This document shows, piece by piece, positions 42,345 through 54,538 of a stretch of 64,000 nt of DNA. Source of the DNA: Aricia agestis (lineage: Eukaryota > Arthropoda > Insecta > Lepidoptera > Lycaenidae); assembly GCF_905147365.1 (NCBI RefSeq), contig NC_056408.1:16120001-16184000 (forward strand), given 5' to 3'. How positions within the stretch are numbered: position 1 is the first letter of the stretch; every line of letters begins with the position of its first letter. The translations under genes and the position numbers were made by a program. The notes below the pieces were generated by a model that saw only the letters and a list, made by a program, of their open reading frames with translations, was not told the DNA's origin and did not search any database.

Positions 42345-43090
42345 CAGGCTCGAAAGATGTGCATAATTAAATTAATAAGTAATTAAACAGCACATTTTAT
42401 CTCATTACTAACATTTTATACTTTTGATGTCAAACCGTAATAAAAGTTACTAACAATAATTTATATTCAATAGTAGGATAATTATTTAATTTCCACTCTA
42501 TCAAGTATCACCGTTCATGGCACATCGACTCTATATTTTCAAAAACATGTTTCTTTCATAATAAAAGGTGGTAAATGAGCAGATTAGCTAAAGAAATGGG
42601 TACAATGAATAATTATTAATTATTATTATTATTTATTACTTAATACTTACCTAAAAATTTTTATGTACATACATTGTACATACAATTATGAGTAGTTACA
42701 ATATTTATAAATTATTTTATGAGTCATGACATAAAATAATATCTGTACTTATCAAAATCTTGTACTTGTTTATATTCAAATTATTATTATCATTACTTAT
42801 TAATGGATATTTAATGTTAGATATTTAATGTTAGAGCGTAATAAAAATGAGGTTTTTAAATTTATTTCTATTTATTATTTTTTTACGTAGTGTACAGACG
42901 CTATATATTTGATATTTACAAAAACTTTGACTTTGAAAATTGTAGAGTTCCGAAACTCTACATTTTTGTTATTTCATGAAAAAAATGCATAAATATGATT
43001 TTGCTTGAAATAAATGAATGAAGGTGTTATCGAAGCGATATTGGCATTCCGAAGTCAATCCGGATTGAATTCAAATAATATTATAGTTTA
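42345..43090. other. AT-rich intergenic sequence
   Basis: Nothing recognised; it leads into the GC-rich promoter island. Confidence 0.45.
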
Positions 43091-43266
43091 AAATCGACCC
43101 ACAATAAGTGTTCAGTCAAACGGTAGGCGCAACGCGAAACCATACAACATAAAAGAGGGGCTGAACTCGAGACAAAACGCGTCGACACGGCACGGACTGC
43201 GGTCTTGTGTGTGCGTCTCGCTCGTTCCTACAGCGTGCGAGAGGAACGTCGATTGACAGCGGCGAG

Positions 43267-43274
43267 TGACGTCA
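43267..43274. promoter_or_regulatory. Consensus CRE (TGACGTCA) in CpG-rich promoter island
   Basis: The full palindrome GTGACGTCAC is present 90 bp upstream of the putative start codon. An initiator-like TCAGT follows at 43294-43298. CREB/ATF-type bZIP binding is the known role of this octamer; use at this site is inferred from position only. Confidence 0.4.
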
Positions 43275-43365
43275 CAGGGAGGGAGGGAAACAGTCAGTGT
43301 ACGGCCGGCCGTCGAACTAGTCGGACGGGTGCACGATGCACGCGCGGTGAATAAAAACAATCGCA

Positions 43366-43433
43366 ATGCTGTTCGAGAGTCCCAACGCGAAATTGTTCCC
43401 GGCTTTCAACATCCCACCGCCCGTTAGGCTCAG
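43366..43433 (+). CDS. Putative first coding exon of an unidentified gene
   Basis: An ATG in good insect context (ATCGCAATG) opens MLFESPNAKLFPAFNIPPPV and RL, then a strong donor CTCAG/GTGAGC in phase 2. The exon sits in an 800-bp GC- and CpG-rich island (43100-43930) surrounded by AT-rich repeats, which is typical of an insect promoter and first exon. I do not recognise the peptide. No second exon is visible in the remaining 20 kb, so its first intron would run past the window, as in many developmental regulators (inference). The longer open frames at 43469-43921 on both strands look like by-products of GC-rich DNA. Confidence 0.5.
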
Positions 43434-43939
43434 GTGAGCGAGCCCCCATTACCTCGTGCTAGTGTGCAGTGAGTGCCCCAGTGTTTCGACGGTTCAGTGG
43501 TGCGACCGTCTCGAGTCAGCGCGACCGAAGCAAACGTCGATACAAATGCTCCATTTTTTATGCGTCGAGTGTTCTGGGACGAGTCGACGTCCTGCGGCTC
43601 GAGATACGACGTGACTCGATTCCGTTCACTCGACGACTCTGTGTCGGCGTGCCGGAGGCTGCCGGAGAGCAGGACCGGCTTTTTGTAAACAAAAGAAGAT
43701 ACGTGTCGCCCTCTTCACGCGTGATTTCGTATTTATTTGCCGGCTCGCGGCCGACCCGGGGCCGCCCGACGTGTCGGCCGCCGCCCTTGCGACCCGACTG
43801 CACCGAAGCAACAAATAGAGCAGGAGAGCCTCGCTCCCGTAGGTCGGGACTGGAGCCCTTTGCATGCCGCCATAGATCGGGTGCTGACTTCTCGGAAACC
43901 CTCCTCACCTCGCCCGGCTAAACCTTAAATCTGTTGTGA

Positions 43940-44690
43940 ACGTAATTCGCTACGAAAGTTGTTATTTCGCGCTTTCAAGGTCTCGGGGGTCAATAATTTC
44001 CTGACGTACTCTGTAGAGCGGGCCATTGTTCAGGTTCACCTTTTTGTTTACGATGTGCAACATTACTGTTAATAATCAAACTCAATGCCGTACAGAATTG
44101 TTCGATTGATTTAATTACATAAAGGACATCATGGACATGATGTGATTAAACTCTGATTTATCTTAAGCTCTACTTAACTTCTCTACATATTATATGGGCT
44201 GTAAGATAAAATTAGTGTTTATAAATTAATTATTATCAATACTATATTAGAAACTATTAGATTTCACTAAATCAAATTCAATTACACCAGGTTATAACAA
44301 TTCACACCTGGATAAAAAATTGGTATTATTGTTAGAACTTTTTCGTTAACTAATAAGAACGACAGGTGGTTAAACATACGGACAGATGTCGAGCTGCAAG
44401 TTAGGGGCTATACAATACAGTCCCACACTCCACGGTATACAATGTTAAAAAATAATGCTAATGTTAGTAAAATATCGGTGTAGCATTAAAAGTCGTAAAC
44501 TCTACAAAATATGTAGAGTCAACTTGTAATTCAAGTTTTGTTTGTACATAGACTGTCCTGTTGTGGTCCTGTCAACCGTGACTAGATGAATACCACTTAC
44601 TATTCAATGAAAATAATTAAATGCTTGTTAAAACTGAACATTGTAATTAATAACTATGCAGGGTTTGCCATATTTTATAATGTTTTTCAT
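43940..44690. other. Putative intron, nothing recognised
   Basis: AT-rich with no element boundaries seen. Confidence 0.4.
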
Positions 44691-44700
44691 CACATTAAGA

Positions 44701-44836
44701 GGCTGTTTCACCACTTCCTGATAAGTGCCGGATAGGCTATCCACCACTTAACTTGACAGATAGAGTATGCAGAATCTGTCAAATAAGTTCTGGATAGTCT
44801 ATCCGACATTTTATCAGGAAGTGGTGAAACAGGCCC
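44701..44836. mobile_element. Palindromic MITE (TGTTTCACCACTTCC)
   Basis: Outer arms CTGTTTCACCACTTCCTGAT and ATCAGGAAGTGGTGAAACAG, with inner CCGGATAGGCTATCC and GGATAGTCTATCCG. It would fold into one long hairpin. Confidence 0.8.
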
Positions 44837-45309
44837 ATAATCAAGGTGACGCAAATAAGACAAGTTACATTAATGATTATTATCATGCAAATCATAAAAA
44901 ATCTAAAGAGTATTTCATAACTAAGTTCATCAAAATACCATGAATTGGCAGTATTTGTAGAGTCTCAGTATTTGTAGGTACACTTAAGTATTTTGCTTGT
45001 ACTCTAGTTATAGGCTGGGTAAGGCTTGAATCTTGCTCAGTCATTGTTTTTTGTGCCTCCGTGAGTAACTTACATCTTGTAAGCTGTACCTTGTACGTAG
45101 AGTATTGTTTACAGAGGTAGTTAAAACAAGAATATTTTTAAAATATAACTTCTAACGTTTTGCCTTATAATACATAAGAAAATTAATTATAATTACTTAC
45201 TACCTACTTCTTAACATGCTAAAACACTGAATTAATGCTTAGAAAATTTGTTCTATGTACCTTCGAGGAAATTGATTCCTAGGCAGTTGACAGACCAACG
45301 TAATTTGGT

Positions 45310-45410
45310 CGGATATTAGCTGTGATCTATCGGCTGGGTTTGACGTAACGCGACCAAACTACGTAGATTCCCCATCCGCCTAGGAATCAACTTCTCTGAT
45401 AGTACCTACT
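45310..45410 (+). repeat. Fragment shared with 22520-22600
   Basis: TTTGACGTAACGCGACCAAA, CTACGTAGATTCCCCATC and AACTTCTCTGATAGTAC recur in the Helitron at 22439. Confidence 0.6.
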
Positions 45411-45419
45411 TACGTGATG

Positions 45420-46840
45420 GATGTTTCTCAACCGAAGAACAAATCAGAAAACCAGTAATAACAATTAAATACTTATATTGTGATGTAAGATTCATCTAAT
45501 ATAACAAGTATTTCTATGCACAATGATATATAAGATAAATTATAAATAATACATCAGCAATAACTTATAATGCTTAATAATTAATAAAAATAATGCTTCT
45601 TAATTATATAATAGATCTTTTATTACCAAGACTGTTTGAGAACCGTAGTACCACGTAGTACTCTGAGTAATTACAAACTTAATTAATATGAGAGAAATGG
45701 CCAAGCACGTAAAGTAAATTTATGAAAACTTACGAGTTCCTAGAAGCGGTTAAATCTCTCTTAAATCCTAATGTAATCAATTCTTTTCATCAAAAACAAG
45801 TTATAAAAATATAAAGGTTTGATTAAATAAGAAGGAAAAGGTAACTTATTAAAGACGAGGCAGATCAAAAGGTATAGGCCCTTTGAGGACAAGATTATAC
45901 TTTAATACTCTTTTAACTATATATTTTTTAATTTGATGTTGCATATATGTACGATACAAGTGTACCAAATTATATTAATTTCTGTGGAACCGTAAACCTC
46001 TCCCGTCATTAAAATTTTTTAAAATGGCTTAAAGGTAATAATAATCATAATATCAAGGGTTAGTTAAAAAAGAACTGATTAGAAAATGAAGATAAATATT
46101 TTCGATCTCTACAGAATTGTAGAGTACATTTGGTATAGTCATATTCTGAGTCCGAAAGGGACATAGGATAGTTTCTATCGCCGGGTAACAGTGCCATGAA
46201 CAAATTTCAGCGCGATGAAGTTTCGGGCAACATCTAACATAAAATATATTTACGATTATCTTGTAATTAGAGTTATAGCATAATATGTGGGTCAGATGTA
46301 GATAAAGCGATAGTCCTCGTGACGCAATGCTGTTCTTGGCAAAGACAGCATCCTTTGATCAGCTCCATGTGATAAACATCTATTTATACCCGATTTAATG
46401 GCGCACTCCCGATTCATATTTCATAGTTATGCGCTCAAAACTAATCGAAAATAAGATACTGTGGTTATTGGCATGCCTCCGCAGCTGCATTTTAACCGCA
46501 CAACCTCGGTTTGCAGTCTTATCAGAGCCTTTGTCCAAGTCGCACTGATTCGACAACAGAGTTCCAAACCAAAAATGGAATAACTCTCAGCAACGATAAT
46601 GTTAATTGCTACGACTGAAGGATCCCATACAATTATTTTTTAAGTTCATAATTTGGCACAGCAAACACGGTTTAAAACTCTGATTTGACATTGGGTATCT
46701 ATATTTATTGTTACACGGTTAGGACTTACCAAATATCCTTAAAGCCATACTGCATATCGTCCAATCAGGACCATCATACCTACTCTTGATTGGATCTGAT
46801 GTATGGTCTCGACATGCATGACAGCGCTGAAGATTGAATA
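45420..46840. other. Putative intron, little recognised
   Basis: AT-rich. A degraded Helitron-like tail (GGACATAGGATAGTTTC to GGGCAACATCTAA) lies at 46140-46240. Confidence 0.4.
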
Positions 46841-46843
46841 TAA

Positions 46844-46993
46844 GTAGACAAGTGGCAAAACGCTAACGCTAACGCTAGCGCTACAAAATGTATGGATTTG
46901 ACATTAGTATTCGGTAACGAAGCGATGACTTATGTCAAATCGCATAAATTTTGTAGCGCTAGCGTTAGCGTTAGCGCTTTGCCACTTGTCTAC
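46844..46993. mobile_element. Palindromic MITE (family D) copy 1
   Basis: GTAGACAAGTGGCAAA and its complement at the ends; repeated GCTAACGCTAGCGCTACAAA arms; the centre TTTGACATTAG..CTTATGTCAAA matches copy 2 at 52441. Confidence 0.85.
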
Positions 46994-46999
46994 AGGCCT

Positions 47000-47750
47000 T
47001 GGACGATAGTTCGGCGTATATGATTATAGGAACTAGGAAGAATTAAGTGTCCGTTTTTTTAAGTACTTGGATCGCTGGAGTACAATTTTATTTCTGTTTT
47101 AAAACATCCTTAGTTCGTGAACATCATGTAATATTTTGCCTAGTACCAAGAATAGTAAAATCTTAAAAGAGTTGAGCTTTTTGTAATGTTTTCCTTGTAA
47201 GCACAGGAAGTAACGCTTATAAAAGTTGTATCGCGACTTACACAAGATTAACAACATTCTTTTGTTTCCGAAAAATACGCGGCTGTCCGCGAGTGAAGCT
47301 TATGGAAATACTGCATACTTTCGTGGTTAACTTTTGTTTGACTTACATATTTCTAATAAATCAAATTATTTTACCGTTACGGACTCAACATGAATTTGCA
47401 TCCATCTTGTATTTTCCTAAGGTCTCGGTTACGAGAACGTAGAAATGAGAAACACGATTTGCACCTTTGCAACCGCAACCGAAATGGGTTACGAGGTAAC
47501 GAATTAATTAAATTATAACCGTAATTTACGATTTGCTGAAGGTGTGTTTACCTGCAGGTAGGTGCAGGTAGTTGGAGTGTTTCCCGTCAAACAATGCACT
47601 TCGGAGTAATCGCGAGACTAATGGTAGCCGCTTAACACAATGTTTACCACTTACGAGCCTACTTTGGCGTGATATTAAAAAATGTTTGACGATTAAATAA
47701 TTAAATATTATGCTACGCTCCCCGCGACTTTATTTTGAGCAGCAATTCGT
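47000..47750. other. Putative intron, nothing recognised
   Basis: AT-rich; no exon-like block. Confidence 0.4.
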
Positions 47751-47817
47751 TTACATGAACAATATATTTTGAAGCCATAAATGCTATCCTGTATTCTCTT
47801 GTTGGATGATTTTGCAT

Positions 47818-47912
47818 CTTTCGACAGCAACGCAATTACAGGCGTTAATTGTATTGTATCTGTTGTCAAATATATTGTATAATTGTCACCTGTTGAATTG
47901 CTGTCGAAAGTA
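47818..47912. repeat. Small inverted repeat
   Basis: CTTTCGACAGCAA opposes TTGCTGTCGAAAG, next to the LINE fragment. Confidence 0.4.
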
Positions 47913-47925
47913 TCTTTATACACTT

Positions 47926-48115
47926 CTCCTCGACTGTCCTGCTCTACTACAGAGCAGGAGCAGGCACCTTGGTCGCTATTAATACTTACAAAGGAAATTC
48001 GTGGCACCAACCCCAACCATATCGTTCAATTTATGAGCAGCATTGGGTTGGGGATAGTACTCTAGTGGGAAGGAGTGACACGGAGTGACGTTAGCTCGCT
48101 ATTACGACCTGCCTT
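47926..48115 (+). pseudogene. 3' fragment of the RNase H-bearing LINE
   Basis: It reads CPALLQSRSRHLGRY, a small deletion, then EIRGTNPNHIVQFMSSIGLG and a stop at 48063-48065, nearly identical to 24150-24285. It then runs to GACGACCTGCC-like tail sequence and an A-rich run. Confidence 0.75.
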
Positions 48116-48559
48116 AAAAAAAATCTTCATACCCATTTTAATCGAAATCGGTCGAGCGGTTTAAGTTTGAAGAGCTGGTAACAGACGGACTGTTGGCTAC
48201 ACTTTCATATTTTTAATATTAGAGCACGTTAAAATATTCCCGTGCTTGTTAGTTGTACGCGGATCCATTCATCATCCCAACTATTGTGCACCCTCAGCGT
48301 CGTTACCACAAACTGTCATTACGTAAAATGAAAAATGTCTGGTCCTCGTGTTATTATATCACAAACATTTTCTACGTTATATTTGCGAGTATACGTATAC
48401 TTACAGAGGCCAAAAATAGAGATAAGTGGAGAGCCCTATCCAAGAAAGCAAATTTTGGTGGTCACGTCCCTCAGCCATGAGGATACGACTAGGAAGGAAG
48501 GATACATACGGAAAATGCATCTCTTCTTCTCTGTCTCTACCTAGGTAACTGCTGACTTC

Positions 48560-48785
48560 GTCGCAGCAAAATATGAAATGCGCTAGATGACTAGTTGCGC
48601 TGAAATTCGTTATCACGCGAAAATCGTACATTTTTTCGGGATAAAAGTATCCTTTCTCCTTTTCCGGGACTCAAAGTATATTCCCACCAAATTTTTATAA
48701 AATCGGCTCAGCGGTTTGACCATGAAGAGGCGACAACGGACGGAAAGACAGATCAGACACACATTTGCATTTATAATATATTAAG
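48560..48785 (-). mobile_element. Degraded Helitron (same family as 34770)
   Basis: Reverse orientation: GATAAAAGTATCC, TTTCCGGGACTCAAAGTATA, AAAATCGGCTCAGCGGTTTG, GCATTTATAATAT. Confidence 0.55.
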
Positions 48786-49229
48786 ACCCGCGTAAACTTA
48801 AATGTACATAATTTTATGCATAGCTTTAAAATAAACTCTGTTTAAAGTCGCGCCAGACACATTTTGTATACGAGAGTAATATAAAAGTTGTAGTAAAAGA
48901 AAAAGGCGCACTAAGTGCGCAGCGCGGCGCGGACGCAGCGAAAGCCTGTTTCCACATTTACAACTCGACGTAAATGCACCACCATTATATCTGCGAGCGT
49001 TGATGTACCATACAACTTAAGGTTTTAGGATCAGAGACGAACGATACGGCTTAAAATCACGTTGGCAGATTTGTAGAGTTTTATCATTAAACACTACAAG
49101 CTGTCAACTTATGCGCAATTTGAAAAACAGCTAAAATGTATGCTAGCAGAAATTATCATAAATTTTTCTATCTACTGGGATTTTATGAAGTTGATTAGAT
49201 GTTATTACTTTGAAGCTCATATATACACA

Positions 49230-50520
49230 CCGGCAAAATTAGAGGAACATAACAAAATTTTCAATTTTTTTGAAAATTGTTCACTGTTTTTTATATAAGT
49301 ATATATTTATTTATTTACTAATTGATTATTAAAAAATGGATTTTATATAAATTTAGGGCATAAAAACGTGGAAAATAGAAAAAAATCGGCAAAAATCAAA
49401 AATTAAGAAAATCTCAGTAGCAAGTTTTTAAGTTAAACTCTCCATTTTTATTAAAGCAATGCCATGTTAAAAGCGTGTAATGCCTTCTATGGATCTCAAG
49501 AGGGCCTGGATACGCCATTCCATGCTTGCATTTTGATTGTCAATCATTTCCTGTGGGATATTCTCCTACTCCTCCAGTAGCGCCAACTCGAGCTCCTGGA
49601 CATATTTTGGACCGGAGTTTTAACTCGTACCGTTCAGCCATTTATGCGCCACACGGATCCACATCCGTAGACCGCGCTAGCCTCTCCACCTGGGCTACGC
49701 CAGCATTGTTTAGGTATAAATAATGCCCGATATTTTTACTCTATGGACGCTCATAAAATTGGAGTTGCTACCTAAAACTGTGTAAAAGGCACACCATGCA
49801 GTTCCAGGATGTCTGTGCTATAGCCCTGTACTGTCAAAGTACCATCATCAATAATCATCAGCTTCGTGCGGGTTCCAAATCATATGCCACTCCAAACCAT
49901 TACGAATCCTGCATCATAGGCCACAGTTTCCGTTAAGTTTGATGGCCTATAGCGTTCGTTACGATTTATCCACATTATTTATCGCCTGTCAACCAAATGT
50001 ACACAGAATTTTCTCCCATCACTGTACAGCACAAGATTTCACTCACTTGTCTAATTTTGATGTTCACGCGCAAATCTTAGCCTGGCTCTTCGGTGTCCTG
50101 CCTCAAGTTTTGGTGCCCTTACAGGCATTTTTGAGTTTAATTTAACATCTTTAAGTCTTCTTACTGTACAATCACTAACACGTACATCTGGGACCTGTTC
50201 CAACAGGTTTCGTGTCTGCATAGAAGTTTGAGGTCAATTTCTTAAGGTTTGTTTTCTTACAAAATGGTCATTCTGAACCATTGTCACTCGATATCTGCCT
50301 TGTTCTCGTCTCCGAACGTAAGATCCAGTCTCTCTGTAGCGTTGAAAGTTACGATGGACCACGGAAGCCGACACACCTAAGGCCTGGCTGACCGAACGGT
50401 AGGTGTGACCTTTTTCTATCGTGGTTACAGCTCTAGCTGTCGCAGATGCTGGAAAATCACTAATTTTGTATCTAAGCAATGTGTTCTTCCAAAAACCAAA
50501 CAATCAAATGAGCTGAGCAT
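49230..50520 (-). pseudogene. Dead Tc1-like transposon
   Basis: An intact N-terminal frame (50234-50503) has a helix-turn-helix: IEKGHTYRSVSQALGVSASV, HRNFQRYRETGSYVRRREQG. Further on, in shifted frames, come VMVWSGIVFGTRTKLMIIDD and EWENIPQEMIDN-like sequence and then the 3' end. Multiple stops and frameshifts; the aspartate-bearing DDNARPH region is badly eroded. CACACCGGCAAAATTAGAGG at 49228 may be one terminal repeat. Confidence 0.75.
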
Positions 50521-51289
50521 ACCTTTCACCCCGCTAAAACCCCATTCTTATCAGGAACACTTACAACGTCAATCATCGAAAAACACTTATTAGGGCATAA
50601 TTGCTATAAAAACCTGTCAACTTGCCAGTTTTCTTCAATATTTTATTTCTTAAATGAGCTTAGTAAGTAACTATAAAAAAGGATTTCACTCAGCCCCGCC
50701 CAATAGTTGTTTATTTTTTTAACTGAATCATAGTCGTAAATAATAAAGTAATTTGCGTTATTCACATATTTAAAACCATTTGTGGAATGCGGTGTCTCTG
50801 TATCGTATGTCAATGCGAGTACTATGAGTATATTTTTATAACTGTCCGTTGCACATGTATGTAAGTTTCTGTTATTTTTATTGCATTGAGATGCGACGGT
50901 ACCATAACGCGGATCGCCTGTGATATTATAAAGCTATATTATATTATTAATTATATTAAAGTTAGGTATATATCTAAGGTACTAAACATAATATTATTAC
51001 TATACATAGAGACTTTGTTAGAGATTGTTATAATATTACTTACCTCCTAAAACCAATGTAACATCCACATTAATTCGCTGCAATTTTTAAATTATTATAT
51101 ACCTACTCCTTTATTTTTAGCCAACCATTCTTTCTCTTTCAAAATGAGAAGCTATTCCGTCTATCTGGAGCAAAACAAAAAACGATATAATAAGCGATTT
51201 CTCCTGATTACGCTTCAACGTTGGCCATTTCAATGCCTGCACAGAAAAAAAAACTAGATTTCTAGCTTTTCAAGTTTATTTGTAGTCAT

Positions 51290-51500
51290 TGTTCCCGCGG
51301 TAGCGCCGCAGGACGGAGCCGCAGCTGAGGTCGCGTATTGTCCCCCCCTGTCCCCTCCCCCTCTCCCCCCCGCCCCCCCGGTGCCCATCCCCCGCCTCAC
51401 CCCCGCTCCCTACAATGGCTGGCATGCCCGACGATAAGAATGCAACAGGACAGGTCGCGGTGCCATCTCCACTGTCGCCGCTCTGATTTCGGAAAATTAA
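51290..51500. other. GC-rich, pyrimidine-run segment of unknown role
   Basis: An isolated GC island with a C-tract region (TCCCCCCCTG.. to CCCCCGCCTCACCCCC, 51340-51405). An ATG at 51414 gives only a 23-codon frame (MAGMPDDKNATGQVAVPSPL). It could be an alternative promoter or exon of the gene at 43366, or an insertion. Confidence 0.3.
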
Positions 51501-51652
51501 TGATTGCATTTCTGTGAATCTGTTATTGTTATACTTATTAAAATATGGTCTATATATTAAAACATCTGCAATTGTTACGTAGTAAGAAACTAAACGGTGA
51601 AATTATGTTGTAGGTAGGTACTCTGCTATTCTGCTTTACATTGCCTTCTTTA

Positions 51653-51875
51653 ATAAAAATCGGCCAAGTGCGAGTCGGACTCGCGCACGAAGTGTTCCAT
51701 ACCGTTATAGAGCAAAAGTAAGCCACAAATTGTGTTTTTTGTATGTGAAAATTTCAGAAGTGTAGCTATAGCGGTTTTTGAGATACAGCCTGCTGACAGA
51801 CAGAGGGACAGACAGATAACGAAGTCTTAGTAATAGGGTCCCGTTTTTACACTCTGGGTACGGAACCCTAAAAAT
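51653..51875 (+). repeat. Dispersed repeat family A, copy 4, internally deleted
   Basis: AATCGGCCAAGTGCGAGTCG to TGGGTACGGAACCCTAAAAA with the middle (GGGAGCCCCCC to TATAGCGGC) missing. Confidence 0.75.
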
Positions 51876-52440
51876 GACATGGTACTTTTATTTGAAATCA
51901 ATATTGAAAGATAACATGCATCGAAAGCATAGTACTCTATTGCCTAGTACTCGTAATAATTAAATAGTGTTCACACACGAGCAATCTTATTTCCATTGAA
52001 TTTGAAATAACTAGTTGAAGTACATTACGTAGAAGACAGGATAAAAGGCGGTGCCTTGTGGCACTCGCCGCAGTATTGTTACGAGTAGGAAGTTATGTAA
52101 GCGTTACTTACCACTAACCCAATTTACACCACCTCGTGATATGCTAATACTGAACACAATTTATTTGCTAGCACGAATTATGAATAAACATACAGCTTTT
52201 CATGAAAATTGTTTTTGGTTGGCCCTGAAAATCTGTGTTTGCTCAGTTTAATGAATTTTTGATTAGAGGACGAGTACTCTGTAGTCTGTACTAGAGTCTA
52301 ATCGAAATCTAGTCTGGATAAAATTCGATTGCTATTTGGTAAAACATAATTTGATTCAATCATTAAAATAGTAAAAATTAAATCCACGATCGTTATGAGC
52401 ACTGTCTATCTGCGAATGATATATGACTGTGCAGCCGTAC

Positions 52441-52580
52441 TAGACAAGTGGCACGCGATTATCGTAAATGCCAACAAAATTTATGCGATTTGACATAAGT
52501 CATCGCTTCCTTAGCGAATACTAATGTCAAATCCCATACATTTTGTTGGCGTTTACGATAATCGCTTGACACTATTGTCT
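52441..52580. mobile_element. Palindromic MITE (family D) copy 2
   Basis: TAGACAAGTGGCACGCGATT to TTGACACTATTGTCT. It shares the ATTTATGCGATTTGACATAA core with 46844-46993 in inverted relation. Confidence 0.8.
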
Positions 52581-52799
52581 CTAGGTCCAGGTGGTTTATC
52601 ACATCAAGGTTCCTTTCCTGAAGAGCCATGATTGCCAACATAGACATACCAATGGCAATATGCCCCTCGACTCGTTTATTCACTGGTCCATTATGAGTCA
52701 ACTTAGAGAGGCTTTAGATAGAGTGCTTGCTATCTTTGTCTGCTGCCGACGATTAGCTCAAGACTGGTATCTATATTTTGATTACAATTAGGAGGTATA

Positions 52800-54300
52800 T
52801 ACTATAATAAGAGATCTGCGCATTAAGGCTAACGAAATATTACACGCGTAACACGCTATAAAAGTTAGACTTGACCCGTATTCCACCAATATACAAATAT
52901 CGCCATTAAAACGACCAAACAAAACAAACACGTTGCCACCGACGCAGAAAACTGAAAGTAAATCAGATCAGAAAAAAGCAACAATCGTTATTAGCGATCG
53001 GTTTCTTGACCGGCACCGGCAGTAGAAAGGCGAGCGACGCGTGACTTTCCTTGGTATTAGCCATGCGATGGAATAAATGTCTATCGGAATTCATTATCGC
53101 GCTATAGAAAATTATATCGATCTACTCCGAGTGATTTCACTTACATTCATAGTTTGTGTTTAGTAAAGTTGAACCGATTTTGATTAAGAACTTACCTAGT
53201 TAAGGGGGCGACTAACCCAAAATTTACTATTTTATAATTCATTTTTATGCTTGAAAATAAGCCCCGAATTGTTTCTTTTCTAAACATAGATACTAAATTA
53301 TATTTCCAAGAATTTTATCTGAGCAAAAACACGATATCTTAAAATTTTCTCGATAGAAAAAATCACGAAGATTCATCATCTAATTTTCACTAATTTTTCA
53401 TTTTTTGCCATAACCATAACCGTGAACTAAGTTAATATTTTTAACACATTGTATAATATTCTATCATTGAGAAATCGACCTAGCGGATTTTTAAAATATT
53501 GTGTATTTATCGAGTTATTGAGAAAAAAACTAATTTGGCGATGAATCCGCGTCGTCCTTTTTCACCTGGCATATGAAAGACGAGCGTGAGTGTGAAGAGA
53601 AAATTATTATCTTAAGACATATATGTAGTTAAGTTCCCGAATGAAACGCCACACGTACAAGAAGGAGTAATATGAACTGCAGGTTTATGCCCATCCATGT
53701 TTGTCAAGTAGCTTCTCCAAAAAATCAGAAAAAGACACATGGAAGCGATTGTGTCGATAGTTTTATTAATAAGTAGATAGGACGCTAGACTATATTTAAC
53801 CGACTTCCAAGAAAGGAGGAGGCTCTTTAATCGGATGTGGATATTTTTCAAACAGGTAGGTCTCAGACAGAGAAGTGGGACGAGTCGAGTCTCTGTCGTA
53901 GAGAGAAGAACGGATCGCTGTTATCTAGATTCTAGATAAATATACTCGCATATAAGAGTTGAGACCTTAATGAGAGCTATACAGAGTATCTGGAACAAAA
54001 CTGTTTTAAAATTGGACGCATTGTGTGGGGATTAAGCGCCGGCCGGTTGTTTGACTTTTTAATTTTAGCCCGCTATAGAGGTAAGCCAGTTATGGTTTAA
54101 AATATTCTGAAAGTCGCCAGCACTAAAAGTCGTATCGGAAAAAGTTGAAAGCTCAACTTTTTGATAAAGCCAGCAGTTTTTCTGTTAGCTATGCGTTTGA
54201 GTTTCTATTAGTAAAAGGTGCATATAATATAATGATATTAAGTCCATGCTTTAATATTAATAATGTGAAATTACTGTGATTATATTATGTCTGTCTGTTA
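52800..54300. other. Putative intron, little recognised
   Basis: AT-rich. A repeat-like TTAAGGGGGCGACTAACCC occurs at 53201 and CGACTTCCAAGAAAGGAGGA at 53803; no gene. Confidence 0.4.
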
Positions 54301-54315
54301 CAGGTTTATTTAGAT

Positions 54316-54538
54316 CAGCCTTTCCCAAAGTGGGCGATAACGCCCCCTTGTGGGCGCTGAAGGTCTGAAGTGGGGCGGTGTGTAGAGGCTTGGGGGTTGA
54401 TTTAGATAGATAGATAACTCATTATTGCTCACAATTTGGTGATTTATTTCATTTGGATGCATTTTAAATTGAAACTATGGGGGCGCTAAAATATAATTTG
54501 TTCTTAAACGGTAGACAAAATAAGTTTGGGAACCTCTG
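54316..54538. mobile_element. hAT MITE with ATTTAGAT duplication
   Basis: The ends CAGCCTTTCCCAAAG and the complement of TTTGGGAACCTCTG are typical hAT termini. ATTTAGAT lies at 54308-54315 and 54539-54546. It is 223 bp with no coding content. Confidence 0.9.

Larger units (their letters stand above)
43100..43930 (+). promoter_or_regulatory. CpG-rich promoter-like island
   Basis: An abrupt rise in GC and CpG over about 830 bp, containing the CRE, the putative first coding exon and downstream GC-rich intron. AT-rich repeat DNA resumes on both sides. Confidence 0.5.

Noticed and set aside
43469..43921. Overlapping GC-rich frames on both strands (up to 150 codons)
   Set aside because: They overlap one another in several frames, lie in a CpG island after a strong splice donor, and show no family resemblance.
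47708..48016. 102-codon minus-strand frame
   Set aside because: It runs antisense across the LINE 3' fragment and a small inverted repeat.
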